64,000 nt of DNA from Tissierellales bacterium (GTDB lineage Bacteria; Bacillota; Clostridia; Tissierellales; Tissierellaceae), in assembly GCA_030146915.1 (NCBI GenBank), contig JASLAT010000010.1:1-64000 (forward strand), given 5' to 3'. The position numbers and the translations under genes were made by a program. The notes below the pieces were generated by a model. It was not told the DNA's origin. It did not search any database and saw only the letters and a list, made by a program, of their open reading frames with translations. This document shows positions 25,460 through 33,389 of this stretch, one piece after another. Numbering within the stretch: the stretch's first letter is position 1; each line of letters opens with the position of its first letter.

Positions 25460-26551
25460 ATGAAATTAGGAATAGTTGGATTACCAAATGTAGGTAAAAG
25501 TACATTATTTAATGCTATAACACAAGCTGGTGCTGAATCGGCAAACTATCCATTCTGTACAATAGAACCAAACGTTGGGGTGGTAAGTGTACCAGATGAA
25601 AGACTAGATAAGTTAGCTAAGGCTTATAATTCAGAAAAAACCCTACCTGCTGCTATAGAGTTCTATGATATAGCTGGTCTTGTTGAAGGAGCAAGTGAAG
25701 GTGAGGGACTTGGTAATAAATTCTTAGCCCATATAAGAGAAGTTCAAGCAATAGTTCATGTTGTAAGAGCTTTTGAAGATCCTGATATCGTACATGTTGA
25801 TGGGGATATTAATCCTGTTCGTGATATCGAAATTATTAATATGGAGCTTATGCTTTCAGACATTGAAGTTTTAAACAGAAGATTAGAAAGATCTAAAAGA
25901 GCAGCAAAAGGTGATAAGAAAAAATTACAAGAAGTTGAACTTATAGAAAAAGTTTTAGAAACTTTAGAAAATGGAAAATCTGCTAGAACTTTAGATTTTA
26001 GCGAAGAAGAAGAAAAAATTGTTAAAGAGTTTAACCTACTTAGCTCGAAACCTATTATCTATGTTGCCAATGTTTCTGAAGAAGATGTGGCTGAAGAGGA
26101 TAATGAATTTGTAGAGGCTATTAGGGAATTTGCTAAAACTGAAGATGCAGAAGTAGTAACTATATCTGCACAAATAGAGGCAGAGATATCACAACTTGAC
26201 GAAGAAGAAAAAATGGAGTTTTTAAGTGATTTAGGCCTTAAACAATCTGGACTTGATAAACTTATAAAAGCAAGTTATAAGCTTTTAGGATTAATGAGTT
26301 TCTTTACAGTTGGTCCTAAAGAAGCTAGAGCTTGGACTATTTCAGAGGGTACTTTAGCACCTCAAGCTGCAGGAGTTATCCATACTGATATGGAAAGAGG
26401 ATTTATAAGATCTGAAACTGTATCTTATGAAGATCTTATGAGCTGTGATGGAGATATAAACAAGGCAAAAGAAAAAGGACTTGTTCGTATAGAAGGTAAG
26501 GATTACCTTATGAAAGATGGAGACGTTTGTCTATTTAGATTTAATGTATAA
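25460..26551 (+). CDS. ychF: YchF (Obg-like) ATPase
   Basis: A 363-residue Obg-family P-loop protein. G1 is GLPNVGKST at residues 7-15. The G3 region YDIAGLVEGASEGEGLGN and a C-terminal TGS-like domain (VGPKEARAWTI...) match YchF. YchF binds ATP rather than GTP and associates with ribosomes; family members influence oxidative-stress tolerance and start-codon selection. Length is canonical. It is followed by its own strong terminator and is head-on to replication. Confidence 0.96.
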   Translation: MKLGIVGLPNVGKSTLFNAITQAGAESANYPFCTIEPNVGVVSVPDERLDKLAKAYNSEKTLPAAIEFYDIAGLVEGASEGEGLGNKFLAHIREVQAIVHVVRAFEDPDIVHVDGDINPVRDIEIINMELMLSDIEVLNRRLERSKRAAKGDKKKLQEVELIEKVLETLENGKSARTLDFSEEEEKIVKEFNLLSSKPIIYVANVSEEDVAEEDNEFVEAIREFAKTEDAEVVTISAQIEAEISQLDEEEKMEFLSDLGLKQSGLDKLIKASYKLLGLMSFFTVGPKEARAWTISEGTLAPQAAGVIHTDMERGFIRSETVSYEDLMSCDGDINKAKEKGLVRIEGKDYLMKDGDVCLFRFNV

Positions 26552-26566
26552 TTAATATTTAATTTT

Positions 26567-26595
26567 AACCATATGCTAGCCATATGGTTTTTTTA
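26567..26595 (+). terminator. Terminator after ychF
   Basis: A 9-bp perfect stem AACCATATG/CATATGGTT with a CTAGC loop is followed by seven T. Confidence 0.92.
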
Positions 26596-26674
26596 TTTCT
26601 TATTTTGAGTTTTTTAAACAATTTAGGATATAGGTATTATAAGAGACTTTGTATTTAAAATAAGAGGTGATTAA

Positions 26675-27211
26675 ATGAGAAAGGCAAACGTAGCAAGGTG
26701 GTTATCACTTATAATAGGTATACTATTTATAATAAGTGGAATTATTAACTTTTTAAATCCTGTATTAACTACCGTATCCCTAGTTCAGTTTATAGCAATA
26801 ATGCTAATGGCAACAGGGTTATTAAGAGTGATTAGATTTTTTAGTAATGATTTGTTTAGAGTAGGTTCATTCCTTATGGCAGGTATATTAGACCTTATTT
26901 TAGGTTTTTTAATGATTAAAAATATGACTGTATCTGTACTTACCTTTACGGTTTTAGTAGGATTCTGGGTTCTAGGTAATGGTATTGCAGAAATTGCAAG
27001 TTCCATAGACCTAAAAATGATAGGACTTAGCAGATGGTGGTTAGGATTAATATCAGGAATCATTGGTGTAGTATTTGGGTTTTTCCTAATTACCAATCAA
27101 GGATTATCCACAATATATATATCTACTATGTTCTCTGTATTTGTTATAATTTTAGGAGTAAACTTCATATCTACATTTATGGCATTAACAAAATTAAAAA
27201 GAAAATATTAA
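26675..27211 (+). CDS. DUF308/HdeD-like membrane protein
   Basis: A 178-residue protein of six short hydrophobic helices in three related helix pairs, each with a GI(L/I)xxxxG pattern (LIIGILFIISGIINF; ILDLILGFLMI; LISGIIGVVFGFFLI). This triplicated pattern is that of DUF308, whose E. coli member HdeD is an acid-resistance membrane protein. The biochemical role is unknown. It has its own upstream gap and is followed by a small HTH gene after 73 bases. Confidence 0.8.
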   Translation: MRKANVARWLSLIIGILFIISGIINFLNPVLTTVSLVQFIAIMLMATGLLRVIRFFSNDLFRVGSFLMAGILDLILGFLMIKNMTVSVLTFTVLVGFWVLGNGIAEIASSIDLKMIGLSRWWLGLISGIIGVVFGFFLITNQGLSTIYISTMFSVFVIILGVNFISTFMALTKLKRKY

Positions 27212-27284
27212 TTACTATTTAATTTTAAGCCCATAACTGATATAATCAGCTTGATATTACCATTATTAAGTGGGAGGAATTTAA

Positions 27285-27569
27285 GTGATAAATATTACAC
27301 AAGAAGATTATATTGGACTAGGTTCTTTTATAAAAGAAAGAAGGAAAGTCTTAGGTATGTGTAGACGTGAATTTTCTAAAAAAATGCAGGTTCCTATCAA
27401 TACTATAGACAGATGGGAAAAAGAAGACTTGGATAATATTGGACTTAAAGAAATCAAACAACTTGGAAAAATATTGAATTATTATCCTCTAATCTTTATA
27501 AATGGCTTACCTGAAGAAGCTTATTTAGATTGGGATAATTTTATAAAACAAGAGTTTATAAAATGTTAG
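27285..27569 (+). CDS. XRE-type helix-turn-helix protein, small
   Basis: A 94-residue protein beginning with GTG, eight bases or so after GGGAGGAA. Residues 11-55 (LGSFIKERRKVLGMCRREFSK... NTIDRWEKE) form a Cro/C1-type HTH, although the second helix is not fully typical, and a short hydrophobic/acidic tail follows. It is not paired with a toxin gene or phage gene. A DNA-binding role is inferred from the HTH; targets are unknown. Confidence 0.72.
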   Translation: MINITQEDYIGLGSFIKERRKVLGMCRREFSKKMQVPINTIDRWEKEDLDNIGLKEIKQLGKILNYYPLIFINGLPEEAYLDWDNFIKQEFIKC

Positions 27570-27573
27570 TAAG

Positions 27574-27597
27574 GGACCATCTCAGATGGTCCTTTTT
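27574..27597 (+). terminator. Terminator after the small HTH gene
   Basis: GGACCAT-CTCAG-ATGGTCC hairpin followed by TTTTT. Confidence 0.88.
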
Positions 27598-27617
27598 AAT
27601 GTGCATTAATTTATAAA

Positions 27618-27647
27618 ATAGTAGGCCGTTATCTACTATGCTATAAT
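27618..27647 (+). promoter_or_regulatory. Extended -10 promoter overlapped by a dyad (RHH operator candidate)
   Basis: An extended -10 TGCTATAAT (TATAAT at 27642-27647) lies 20 bases before the ribbon-helix-helix start codon. Just upstream, ATAGTAG (27618-27624) and CTACTAT (27633-27639) are perfect inverted arms eight bases apart, placed to block polymerase. Autorepression by the RHH protein is the natural hypothesis. Confidence 0.55.
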
Positions 27648-27666
27648 AATAAAAAGGAGGTATTTT

Positions 27667-28377
27667 ATGTCTAGAGAAAGAGCTAATATTAGAATGGATA
27701 AAGATATATTCGATTTTTTTGATAATATGGCAGAGGAAGAGGGAATATCTAGATCTGAAGCCATGGTTATAGCTTTAAAGGAATATAAAACTAAAGTTGA
27801 AGAGGAACAAATACTTACAGACACTTTAAATAGATTAAATAAAATGGATCGTGAAATCAAAACTAAAGACTCAGATAAAATTAAAGAGCTTTTAAGTAAG
27901 TTATCAAAAGATAAAAATACTTGCAATAAGAAGAACTCAATAAAAGTTTTAGAAGAAGACTTGTCAAATCTTAATCTACTTTTAAATATTTTACCTGAAG
28001 AAGACACAAAAGAAGCAAATACCTTATTAGATGGATTCGATAATATTACTAAAGAGGATTTAAACCTAGCTAAAGAGCTTACGGATAGTTTAGATAAATA
28101 TAATGAATTTTTACAAAGTTTATCTACTCCAATAGAAATAATTAATAAAAATTTTAAATACCATAATGAATCCCTAGCAAGGCTAACTATAACTGCCGAA
28201 TCTATTATAGAACATATGGGATTAAGAGGTAGGTTTATAGACCCCCACGGACTTAGGTTTATACATGAGGGAAGAAAGTTTAGAAACTTTAATAATAGGG
28301 ATAAAAGAAAACAAGAAATGAAGGAAGAAATAAAACAAGAGTTAAAAGAAGAGCTTTTAAAAGAACTTAAAAAGTAA
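27667..28377 (+). CDS. Ribbon-helix-helix (CopG/Arc-type) protein with coiled-coil body
   Basis: A 236-residue protein. The first 45 residues (ERANIRMDKDIFDFFDNMA... ISRSEAMVIALKEY) form a ribbon-helix-helix DNA-binding module. Residues 45-170 are highly charged and predicted helical or coiled-coil, and the tail carries a basic RGRFID...RKFRNFNNR stretch and a KEEIKQELKEELLKEL amphipathic helix. I know no family with this whole architecture. The charged tail resembles the C-terminus of the next gene product. It has its own promoter with an embedded dyad and a downstream terminator. Confidence 0.75.
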   Translation: MSRERANIRMDKDIFDFFDNMAEEEGISRSEAMVIALKEYKTKVEEEQILTDTLNRLNKMDREIKTKDSDKIKELLSKLSKDKNTCNKKNSIKVLEEDLSNLNLLLNILPEEDTKEANTLLDGFDNITKEDLNLAKELTDSLDKYNEFLQSLSTPIEIINKNFKYHNESLARLTITAESIIEHMGLRGRFIDPHGLRFIHEGRKFRNFNNRDKRKQEMKEEIKQELKEELLKELKK

Positions 28378-28403
28378 TGTCGCCTAAATGTGGCGACATT
28401 TTT
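28376..28403 (+). terminator. Terminator after the RHH gene
   Basis: A 9-bp perfect stem AATGTCGCC/GGCGACATT with a seven-base loop and TTT tail overlaps the stop codon. Confidence 0.88.
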
Positions 28404-28475
28404 CTTGCATTTTTATTCTGCTGTGTTAGAATTATAAGTAGATAGTTAATTAGTTTATAGAAAGGAGTTTTAAAT

Positions 28476-28760
28476 ATGAGATGCAATAATAGAATGTCTA
28501 GAAGAAATGGAAACGGTTTTTCTAAAGGCTTTGGTCAGGGTAGATCTAGAGGAAATTATGGAAGGTGTACAGATAAAAGAGACTTCCCTTGCAGAAAAAT
28601 GCATAGAGGTGTAGGTTTTTTAGAAGAAGAATTGGAAACTATGGACAACAGAAGGCCTTACTGCAGAAGATTTAATGAAGAACTACTAGATGAAGATCAA
28701 TACCTTGCTCTTAGAGAAGAACTAAAAGAAGAGATAAAAAAAGAACTTAAGGAAATGTAA
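28476..28760 (+). CDS. Small Arg/Gly/Cys-rich protein, hypothetical
   Basis: A 94-residue protein in two parts. Residues 1-45 are rich in Arg, Gly and Asn with four Cys (C3, C31, C39 and C63 further on), with no standard zinc-finger spacing; residues 64-94 form an acidic/basic amphipathic helix ending LKEEIKKELKEM. The ribosome binding site AAAGGAG is good, so it is likely expressed. The RG-rich half suggests nucleic-acid contact (inference). The C-terminal helix resembles that of the RHH protein encoded just upstream. Confidence 0.68.
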   Translation: MRCNNRMSRRNGNGFSKGFGQGRSRGNYGRCTDKRDFPCRKMHRGVGFLEEELETMDNRRPYCRRFNEELLDEDQYLALREELKEEIKKELKEM

Positions 28761-28830
28761 GATTACTGGCATAATCAATCCTTAAGCTCCAAGCATATAT
28801 ATTATAGTATATTTTTATATTAAAGGTCAA

Positions 28831-28867
28831 AAAAAAACTCCAGTTAAAAATTTTAACTGGAGTTTTT
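28831..28867. terminator. Bidirectional terminator
   Basis: A very long perfect stem (28833-28849 with 28851-28867, AAAAACTCCAGTT arm) with A and T runs at either end lies between the small protein gene and the convergent MATE gene. Confidence 0.93.
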
Positions 28868-28885
28868 ATTTATAATTAATGGTTT

Positions 28886-30265
28886 TTAGCCTATATCCTC
28901 AACTACATTTTTTATCCAACGTCCTGATCTTAATCTTGAAACTTCAAACCATATCTTAACTAGCTCCTCCGCTGCTATTATAAAGTAAACTTTCTCTAGA
29001 GGTAATTTAAAGTAACTAGCCGCTATATATCCAAACGGTATAGCATAAAGCCAAACTGTGCCCAATTGAACTAACATAGAATAAAGAGTATCTCCTCCTC
29101 CACGAAATACACCAACTATCATTAAAACATTAAAGAATCTTAATGGCGCAAAAATTGCCATGATTTTTAAAACATTTATGGTCATTTTCGTAGTTTCTGC
29201 ATCTATTTTAAAGATTCCAACTATGGCAGGGTTACTTATCCAAAGAAGCCCTCCTGTAATAAGTCCTACTATTGGAGCTAAAATACCAAGCTTTTTAGCA
29301 TATTGCTTTGCCATTGACTCATCTCCAGCTCCTATTTGATTACCAACAAGTATTGATGCTGCAGTCGCTAGACCTATAGCTAAGACCATAAACATATTGT
29401 TTATAGTTGTAGCTATTTGCATACTAGCTACCTGCTTTATACCAATTTTAGCATAAATTATAGAATAAGCTGTTAAACCTAAGGCCCAAAGTATCTCATT
29501 TAATATAACGGAAAAAGATGTTTTAAAATATCTTTTTACAAATAAAAAATCAAAATCTAATAGCTTTTTAAGTTTTTTAGGTACAATATCCGTTACTAAA
29601 TAAGAACTAACTAAAACAAATCCCATTTCAAAAAACCTAGCTATCGACGTTGCTATTGCAGCACCCTTTACTCCTAGAGTAGGAGCGCCTAAATTACCAA
29701 ATATTAAAACCCAGTTTAAAAAAGCATTTATAACAATTCCTAATAAACTCCCATACATAGGAGGTCTAGCAATTCCTATAGACCTAATTACAGTAGAATA
29801 CACTTGGGTTATAGCTGTCATTATAAAGGTTGTTGAAATCACTAAAAGATAGTCTACTCCTAAAGAAATAACCTCTTTATCATCTAAAAATATTTTCATA
29901 ATCTTATCTGGGAAAATTAAACTTGGTACTGTAAATATCAAGGCTACTAGTAGACTTAATATTAAACCTAGCCCAACCATCCTTCCAATATTTTCCCTAT
30001 CCTTTCTACCCCAAAACTGAGATATAAATATACTCATCCCTGCTGTAATACCAGCTATGGTTAAGGTAAATATAAAAAAGTACTGATTTACTAATCCTGT
30101 AGCTGCTATTGCCTTTTCCCCTAATTCACCTATCATTAGATTATCTATCATATTAAGGGATGAACTTATAAGGTTCTGTAAGGTTATAGGTATTATTAAA
30201 CTTATAATAGATTTAAAAAAACTTTTGTTTGTTAACTTATTATTTGTTATTTTAGTATTAGTCAT
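28886..30265 (-). CDS. MATE-family efflux transporter
   Basis: A 459-residue, 12-helix multidrug and toxic compound extrusion protein. Two homologous halves are visible: an NLISSSLNMIDNLMIGELGEKAIAATGLVNQ segment region in helices 1-2 and a repeat with LATAASILVGNQIGAGDESMA in helices 7-8. It most resembles the NorM/DinF-type branch. It exports drugs or metabolites by Na+ or H+ antiport; the substrate is unknown. The TlpA-like gene ends 88 bases upstream with a terminator, so it is expressed separately. Confidence 0.92.
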   Translation of the reverse strand: MTNTKITNNKLTNKSFFKSIISLIIPITLQNLISSSLNMIDNLMIGELGEKAIAATGLVNQYFFIFTLTIAGITAGMSIFISQFWGRKDRENIGRMVGLGLILSLLVALIFTVPSLIFPDKIMKIFLDDKEVISLGVDYLLVISTTFIMTAITQVYSTVIRSIGIARPPMYGSLLGIVINAFLNWVLIFGNLGAPTLGVKGAAIATSIARFFEMGFVLVSSYLVTDIVPKKLKKLLDFDFLFVKRYFKTSFSVILNEILWALGLTAYSIIYAKIGIKQVASMQIATTINNMFMVLAIGLATAASILVGNQIGAGDESMAKQYAKKLGILAPIVGLITGGLLWISNPAIVGIFKIDAETTKMTINVLKIMAIFAPLRFFNVLMIVGVFRGGGDTLYSMLVQLGTVWLYAIPFGYIAASYFKLPLEKVYFIIAAEELVKIWFEVSRLRSGRWIKNVVEDIG

Positions 30266-30300
30266 TTAACCACCTCTCTTTAAATTATTTCATCACAATA

Positions 30301-30340
30301 AAAAAAGCACATGGGTAATAGTGCTGCCCATCTGCCTTTT
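30301..30340 (-). terminator. Terminator after the TlpA-like gene
   Basis: On the minus strand GCAGATGGG pairs with CCCATGTGC (one G-G mismatch) and is followed by TTTTTT. Confidence 0.8.
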
Positions 30341-30353
30341 TATATATTCAAAT

Positions 30354-30908
30354 TTACTTTCTAGCCTCTTCTAGTAAAGAGGACATATAATTATAATCCA
30401 TTTTTTTATTTATCTTTTTATATAATTTTCCTTCTTTATCTATAACATAGGTCATAGGTAACTTACCAATAGGATAAAGTAACCCAATCTCTCCAGTCTT
30501 ATCTAAAAGAACTTTCATTTCCAAATCTTCCTGTCCTATAAACTTTTCTACAACTTCTATATCTTCTCTTACATTTACAGCCAGAACAGTTAAATCATCG
30601 TTTTCCCTATCTAGCCTTTCTAAATCCTTCATTTCATCTGCTGTATCTTCAGAAAAACTAGTCCAGAAATTTATAAAAACTATCTGATCTTCATAATCTG
30701 ACAGAGTCACTTTTTCTCCCTTAATATCCATTAAGCTAAAGTCCTTTGCCCTGTCTCCCTCTTTAACACTTATATCTAAATCCATCCCTCTTGCTTCTTC
30801 TCTTGTTATATCATCAGTAATGCTTACTGATTCTTTATCTAAAATAAAGAAAAGTATTACAGAAAAGATAGCTATGGTTAGGATTAAAATTCTAGTTTTA
30901 TTATTCAT
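30354..30908 (-). CDS. TlpA/ResA-like membrane-anchored thioredoxin-fold protein lacking the CxxC cysteines
   Basis: A 184-residue protein with one N-terminal membrane anchor (about 7-23) and an extracytoplasmic thioredoxin-like domain. The motif that should read WCxxC is FWTSFSEDTADEM (81-93), so both cysteines are replaced (Ser86, Thr89), while the cis-proline loop LPMTYVID (150-157) is kept. It therefore cannot do disulfide exchange and may act as a binding or structural protein. I chose the ATG at 30908, preceded by AAGGAG at the right distance; the frame extends 36 codons further upstream without a supporting ribosome binding site. Confidence 0.8.
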   Translation of the reverse strand: MNNKTRILILTIAIFSVILFFILDKESVSITDDITREEARGMDLDISVKEGDRAKDFSLMDIKGEKVTLSDYEDQIVFINFWTSFSEDTADEMKDLERLDRENDDLTVLAVNVREDIEVVEKFIGQEDLEMKVLLDKTGEIGLLYPIGKLPMTYVIDKEGKLYKKINKKMDYNYMSSLLEEARK

Positions 30909-31156
30909 AAATATCTCCTTACTATATACAAATATATTAGAAGGTGAAAAGCTTACTATAACATTATATAGGATTTTATTAGAATGTCTAGTAATATATA
31001 AACTTATCTCTAACATTTTAAACTAACGACCAATTATATTATATACAAAAAAACAGAAAAAATCTAACTAAATAAATATACCCTTTTTTCTCATTCTAAA
31101 CAAATTATTTCATTGTTTCTTTGTTATTTTTATGATAATATTTAAATTAAGATAGT

Positions 31157-31175
31157 GATAATGATTATCATTATT
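31157..31175 (+). promoter_or_regulatory. Fur box upstream of the AraC-family gene
   Basis: The 19-mer GATAATGATTATCATTATT agrees with the Fur consensus GATAATGATAATCATTATC at all but two positions. It sits directly before the ribosome binding site, so Fur-Fe2+ should repress this gene. Confidence 0.85.
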
Positions 31176-31192
31176 ATAAAGGAGGGAGAAAT

Positions 31193-31858
31193 ATGCTAGT
31201 TTTAGAAAGAAAATTTCTAGAAAGCTTTGATAAGGAAGATAAAGTACAGTCTAAAAAATACTTAGAAGAACTTATAGAGAGTTTAACTAAAGATTATAAG
31301 GCTGAAAACATAAGAATTAGGTACTTAAAAAATTATTTAATATGGTTAAATGCTATTATGTTTGAAAAAACCTATTTAAAACCTAGTTGCAAAAAAAGAC
31401 TATTAAAAAGTAAAAATAGCTTTTTTAAGATAATAGAATCAAAAAAAACATTTTCTGATCTATTCAACTTATCTTTGGATATGCTTAATTTTTATTTCGA
31501 TAGTATAGGAAAACGATGTAAGATGATGAATCCTATAGTTAATAATGCGATTTTATACATAGATGATAACTTAGACCAAGACTTATCTTTAGAAAATTTA
31601 TCAAAACATCTAAATGTAAGCTCTAGTTATCTATCACTTTTATTTAATGAAACTACTGGAATTAGTTTCTCTAACTTCATAAATCTTAGAAGAATAGAAA
31701 AAGCTAAATTACTTTTAGAAACTACCGACTTAACTTTGATGGAAATAACATTAGAATGTGGATTTAACAGCCAAAGCTACTTTTGTTATGTGTTTAAAAA
31801 GAAGGAAAAAATAACACCTACTAGTTATAGAAATCAGAATAATCTTAATATTATATAA
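31193..31858 (+). CDS. AraC-family transcriptional regulator under Fur control
   Basis: A 221-residue protein. The N-terminal 115 residues are helical and charged with no recognised ligand domain; residues 115-215 form the double AraC HTH (ILYIDDNLDQDLSLENLSKHL then MEITLECGFNSQSYFCYVFKK). It begins five bases after GGAGGG and 17 bases after a near-perfect Fur box, so it is predicted to be made under iron limitation. It is convergent with the Fur-boxed feo operon, making activation of iron-uptake genes a reasonable but untested role. Confidence 0.85.
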   Translation: MLVLERKFLESFDKEDKVQSKKYLEELIESLTKDYKAENIRIRYLKNYLIWLNAIMFEKTYLKPSCKKRLLKSKNSFFKIIESKKTFSDLFNLSLDMLNFYFDSIGKRCKMMNPIVNNAILYIDDNLDQDLSLENLSKHLNVSSSYLSLLFNETTGISFSNFINLRRIEKAKLLLETTDLTLMEITLECGFNSQSYFCYVFKKKEKITPTSYRNQNNLNII

Positions 31859-31891
31859 TAGACAAGGACCTAAAAAAGGTCCTTGTCTATT
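31857..31891. terminator. Bidirectional terminator
   Basis: A 14-bp perfect stem (ATAGACAAGGACCT arm) with a short A-rich loop separates the AraC gene from the convergent pssA gene. Confidence 0.92.
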
Positions 31892-32460
31892 ATATTTGGC
31901 TTATTAAATTTAAAACTAGCTAACATAAGTAATGATAAGCTTATTATTAAAAAATTATTTTCCCATACAATATCAGCTCCATAGCTTAAACTTCTTCCGT
32001 AAAAAAGGTCTATTAAATACTTAACAGCCAGTATAGCACCGGCTATAGTTATAGGTAGACCTGTTATCTTTTCTTCTTCACTCTCTATATTAAATCTAGC
32101 CAACCTAAAGGCAGCAGATCCTATGTAAAAAATACTAGCTATAATGTAACTTGATCCTAAGTTACTCTTTATTAGACTAAATCCCAGTAATATAGGAGCT
32201 ATACCAAAAGAAACCATATCTGATAACGAATCTAATTCTCTGCCAAAATCACTAGTCGCTTTAAGTTTCCTAGCAGCATATCCATCTAACTTATCAGTAA
32301 AAGCTGCTAAAATTATACATGTAGATGCTCTCTTTATACTTAAGAATCCTCCGTCCATTCCTATGAATATTGACATTATACCTAATATCATATTCATATA
32401 GGTCAAAGCAGAAGGTATTAAATATAAAGGTTTAACTTTTAATCTCTCCATAAATATCAT
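31870..32460 (-). CDS. pssA: CDP-diacylglycerol--serine O-phosphatidyltransferase (PssA type)
   Basis: A 196-residue membrane enzyme of the CDP-alcohol phosphatidyltransferase family. The catalytic motif D-x2-D-G-x2-A-R-x8-G-x3-D-x3-D is complete (DKLDGYAAR ... GRELDSLSD). The LDSLSDMVSFGIAPILL and FRLARFN...TGLPIT segments are those of the PssA branch, which makes phosphatidylserine from CDP-DAG. No psd decarboxylase is adjacent. It is the last gene of the feo operon; its start overlaps the upstream gene by 29 bases (ATG at 32460, or the ATG at 32451, which has a better-spaced GAGAT). Confidence 0.87.
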   Translation of the reverse strand: MIFMERLKVKPLYLIPSALTYMNMILGIMSIFIGMDGGFLSIKRASTCIILAAFTDKLDGYAARKLKATSDFGRELDSLSDMVSFGIAPILLGFSLIKSNLGSSYIIASIFYIGSAAFRLARFNIESEEEKITGLPITIAGAILAVKYLIDLFYGRSLSYGADIVWENNFLIISLSLLMLASFKFNKPNIIDKDLF

Positions 32461-33388
32461 CTCTTTTCATATTTTCAAACAGTTTAATTAAACCAACTAG
32501 TATTACACTTACTATAAATTCAAACCAAAAACTAACAAACCTAAACACTAAAGCTATAGATAAAGAACTCGATATATCTATGCCTAAAGATTTCAATATA
32601 AGAGCAAGACTAGTCTCATAGCTAGCTAAACTTCCTGGTAACATAGGTATTAAACCTATAATGTAGGATGCAAAGCTTGATAAAAGAGCAAGTGCATATT
32701 TTAAATTTATCTTGAAACCCATAGTTATAAGTTTTAGTTTTAATGGATAAATAAGCCAAATTATAAGCCCTAATATTAACTGTTTAGCTAATATTTCTTT
32801 ATCTGTCCAAATTAATTCAAAATACTTTTTATAACTTAATATATATTTATATAAGTTCTTAAATCTAGCTTTTAAACCACTAGATTTCACAATATAGAAA
32901 AACAAAAAAACTAAGACCATTAATATAAAAGGGAATAATATAACTTCTCTTCTGTAATGAAAATTTTCCCTATAGGCAAATAAAAAGAAGGTTATAGTAA
33001 AAACTATAATAAAACTTATAAAACTCAAACTCTTCTGTAAAGCTATTAAAACTGTAGCATCTAGCCTACTTATATTATTTTCATCTCTCAGTGACTTAAA
33101 ACGAACAAGTTCTCCACCAACTTTTGCACCTGGTGTTAATGTATCAACTATATTACCTTTTACATTCATATTTAAGACTGATATAAAGTTAAGATTTAAT
33201 CCCATATTCCTAGATAAATAACTCCACTGAACAGCTATTAAGTACATAGTTAACAATTGTAGTAAACATGCATATGTAAGATAAGATAACTCCATCACTC
33301 TTAAATTTTCATAAATAGCTATATAATCTATATTTATTAAAAGAAAAATTAAAGCTACTATCAGTATTACTTTTATTATATTCTTCAT
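32432..33388 (-). CDS. PF03706-type (lysyl-PG synthase membrane domain) flippase-like protein
   Basis: A 318-residue polytopic protein with about eight helices. TLTPGAKVGGELVRFKSL and the GLIPMLPGSLASYETSLALIL motif are hallmarks of the UPF0104/LPG_synthase_TM domain, the part of MprF that translocates lipids; there is no aminoacyl-transferase domain, so it is a stand-alone flippase-like unit. Such proteins are proposed to move or bind phospholipids or glycolipids. It sits between a nicotianamine-synthase-like gene (1 base away) and pssA (overlapping), so it is probably tied to a lipid made or modified by those genes. Confidence 0.85.
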   Translation of the reverse strand: MKNIIKVILIVALIFLLINIDYIAIYENLRVMELSYLTYACLLQLLTMYLIAVQWSYLSRNMGLNLNFISVLNMNVKGNIVDTLTPGAKVGGELVRFKSLRDENNISRLDATVLIALQKSLSFISFIIVFTITFFLFAYRENFHYRREVILFPFILMVLVFLFFYIVKSSGLKARFKNLYKYILSYKKYFELIWTDKEILAKQLILGLIIWLIYPLKLKLITMGFKINLKYALALLSSFASYIIGLIPMLPGSLASYETSLALILKSLGIDISSSLSIALVFRFVSFWFEFIVSVILVGLIKLFENMKRDDIYGEIKS

Positions 33389-33389
33389 A

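Noticed and set aside
27636..28007. Minus-strand open frame opposite the RHH gene
   Set aside because: Serine/leucine-rich shadow of the charged coding sequence; it also runs across the RHH promoter.
27285..28760. Toxin-antitoxin or prophage remnant
   Set aside because: HTH, RHH and small genes suggested it, but there is no toxin, integrase, repeat or att-like site, and each gene has its own terminator.
30909..31016. 36-codon N-terminal extension of the TlpA-like gene
   Set aside because: No ribosome binding site, low-complexity intergenic composition, and AAGGAG precedes the internal ATG at 30908.
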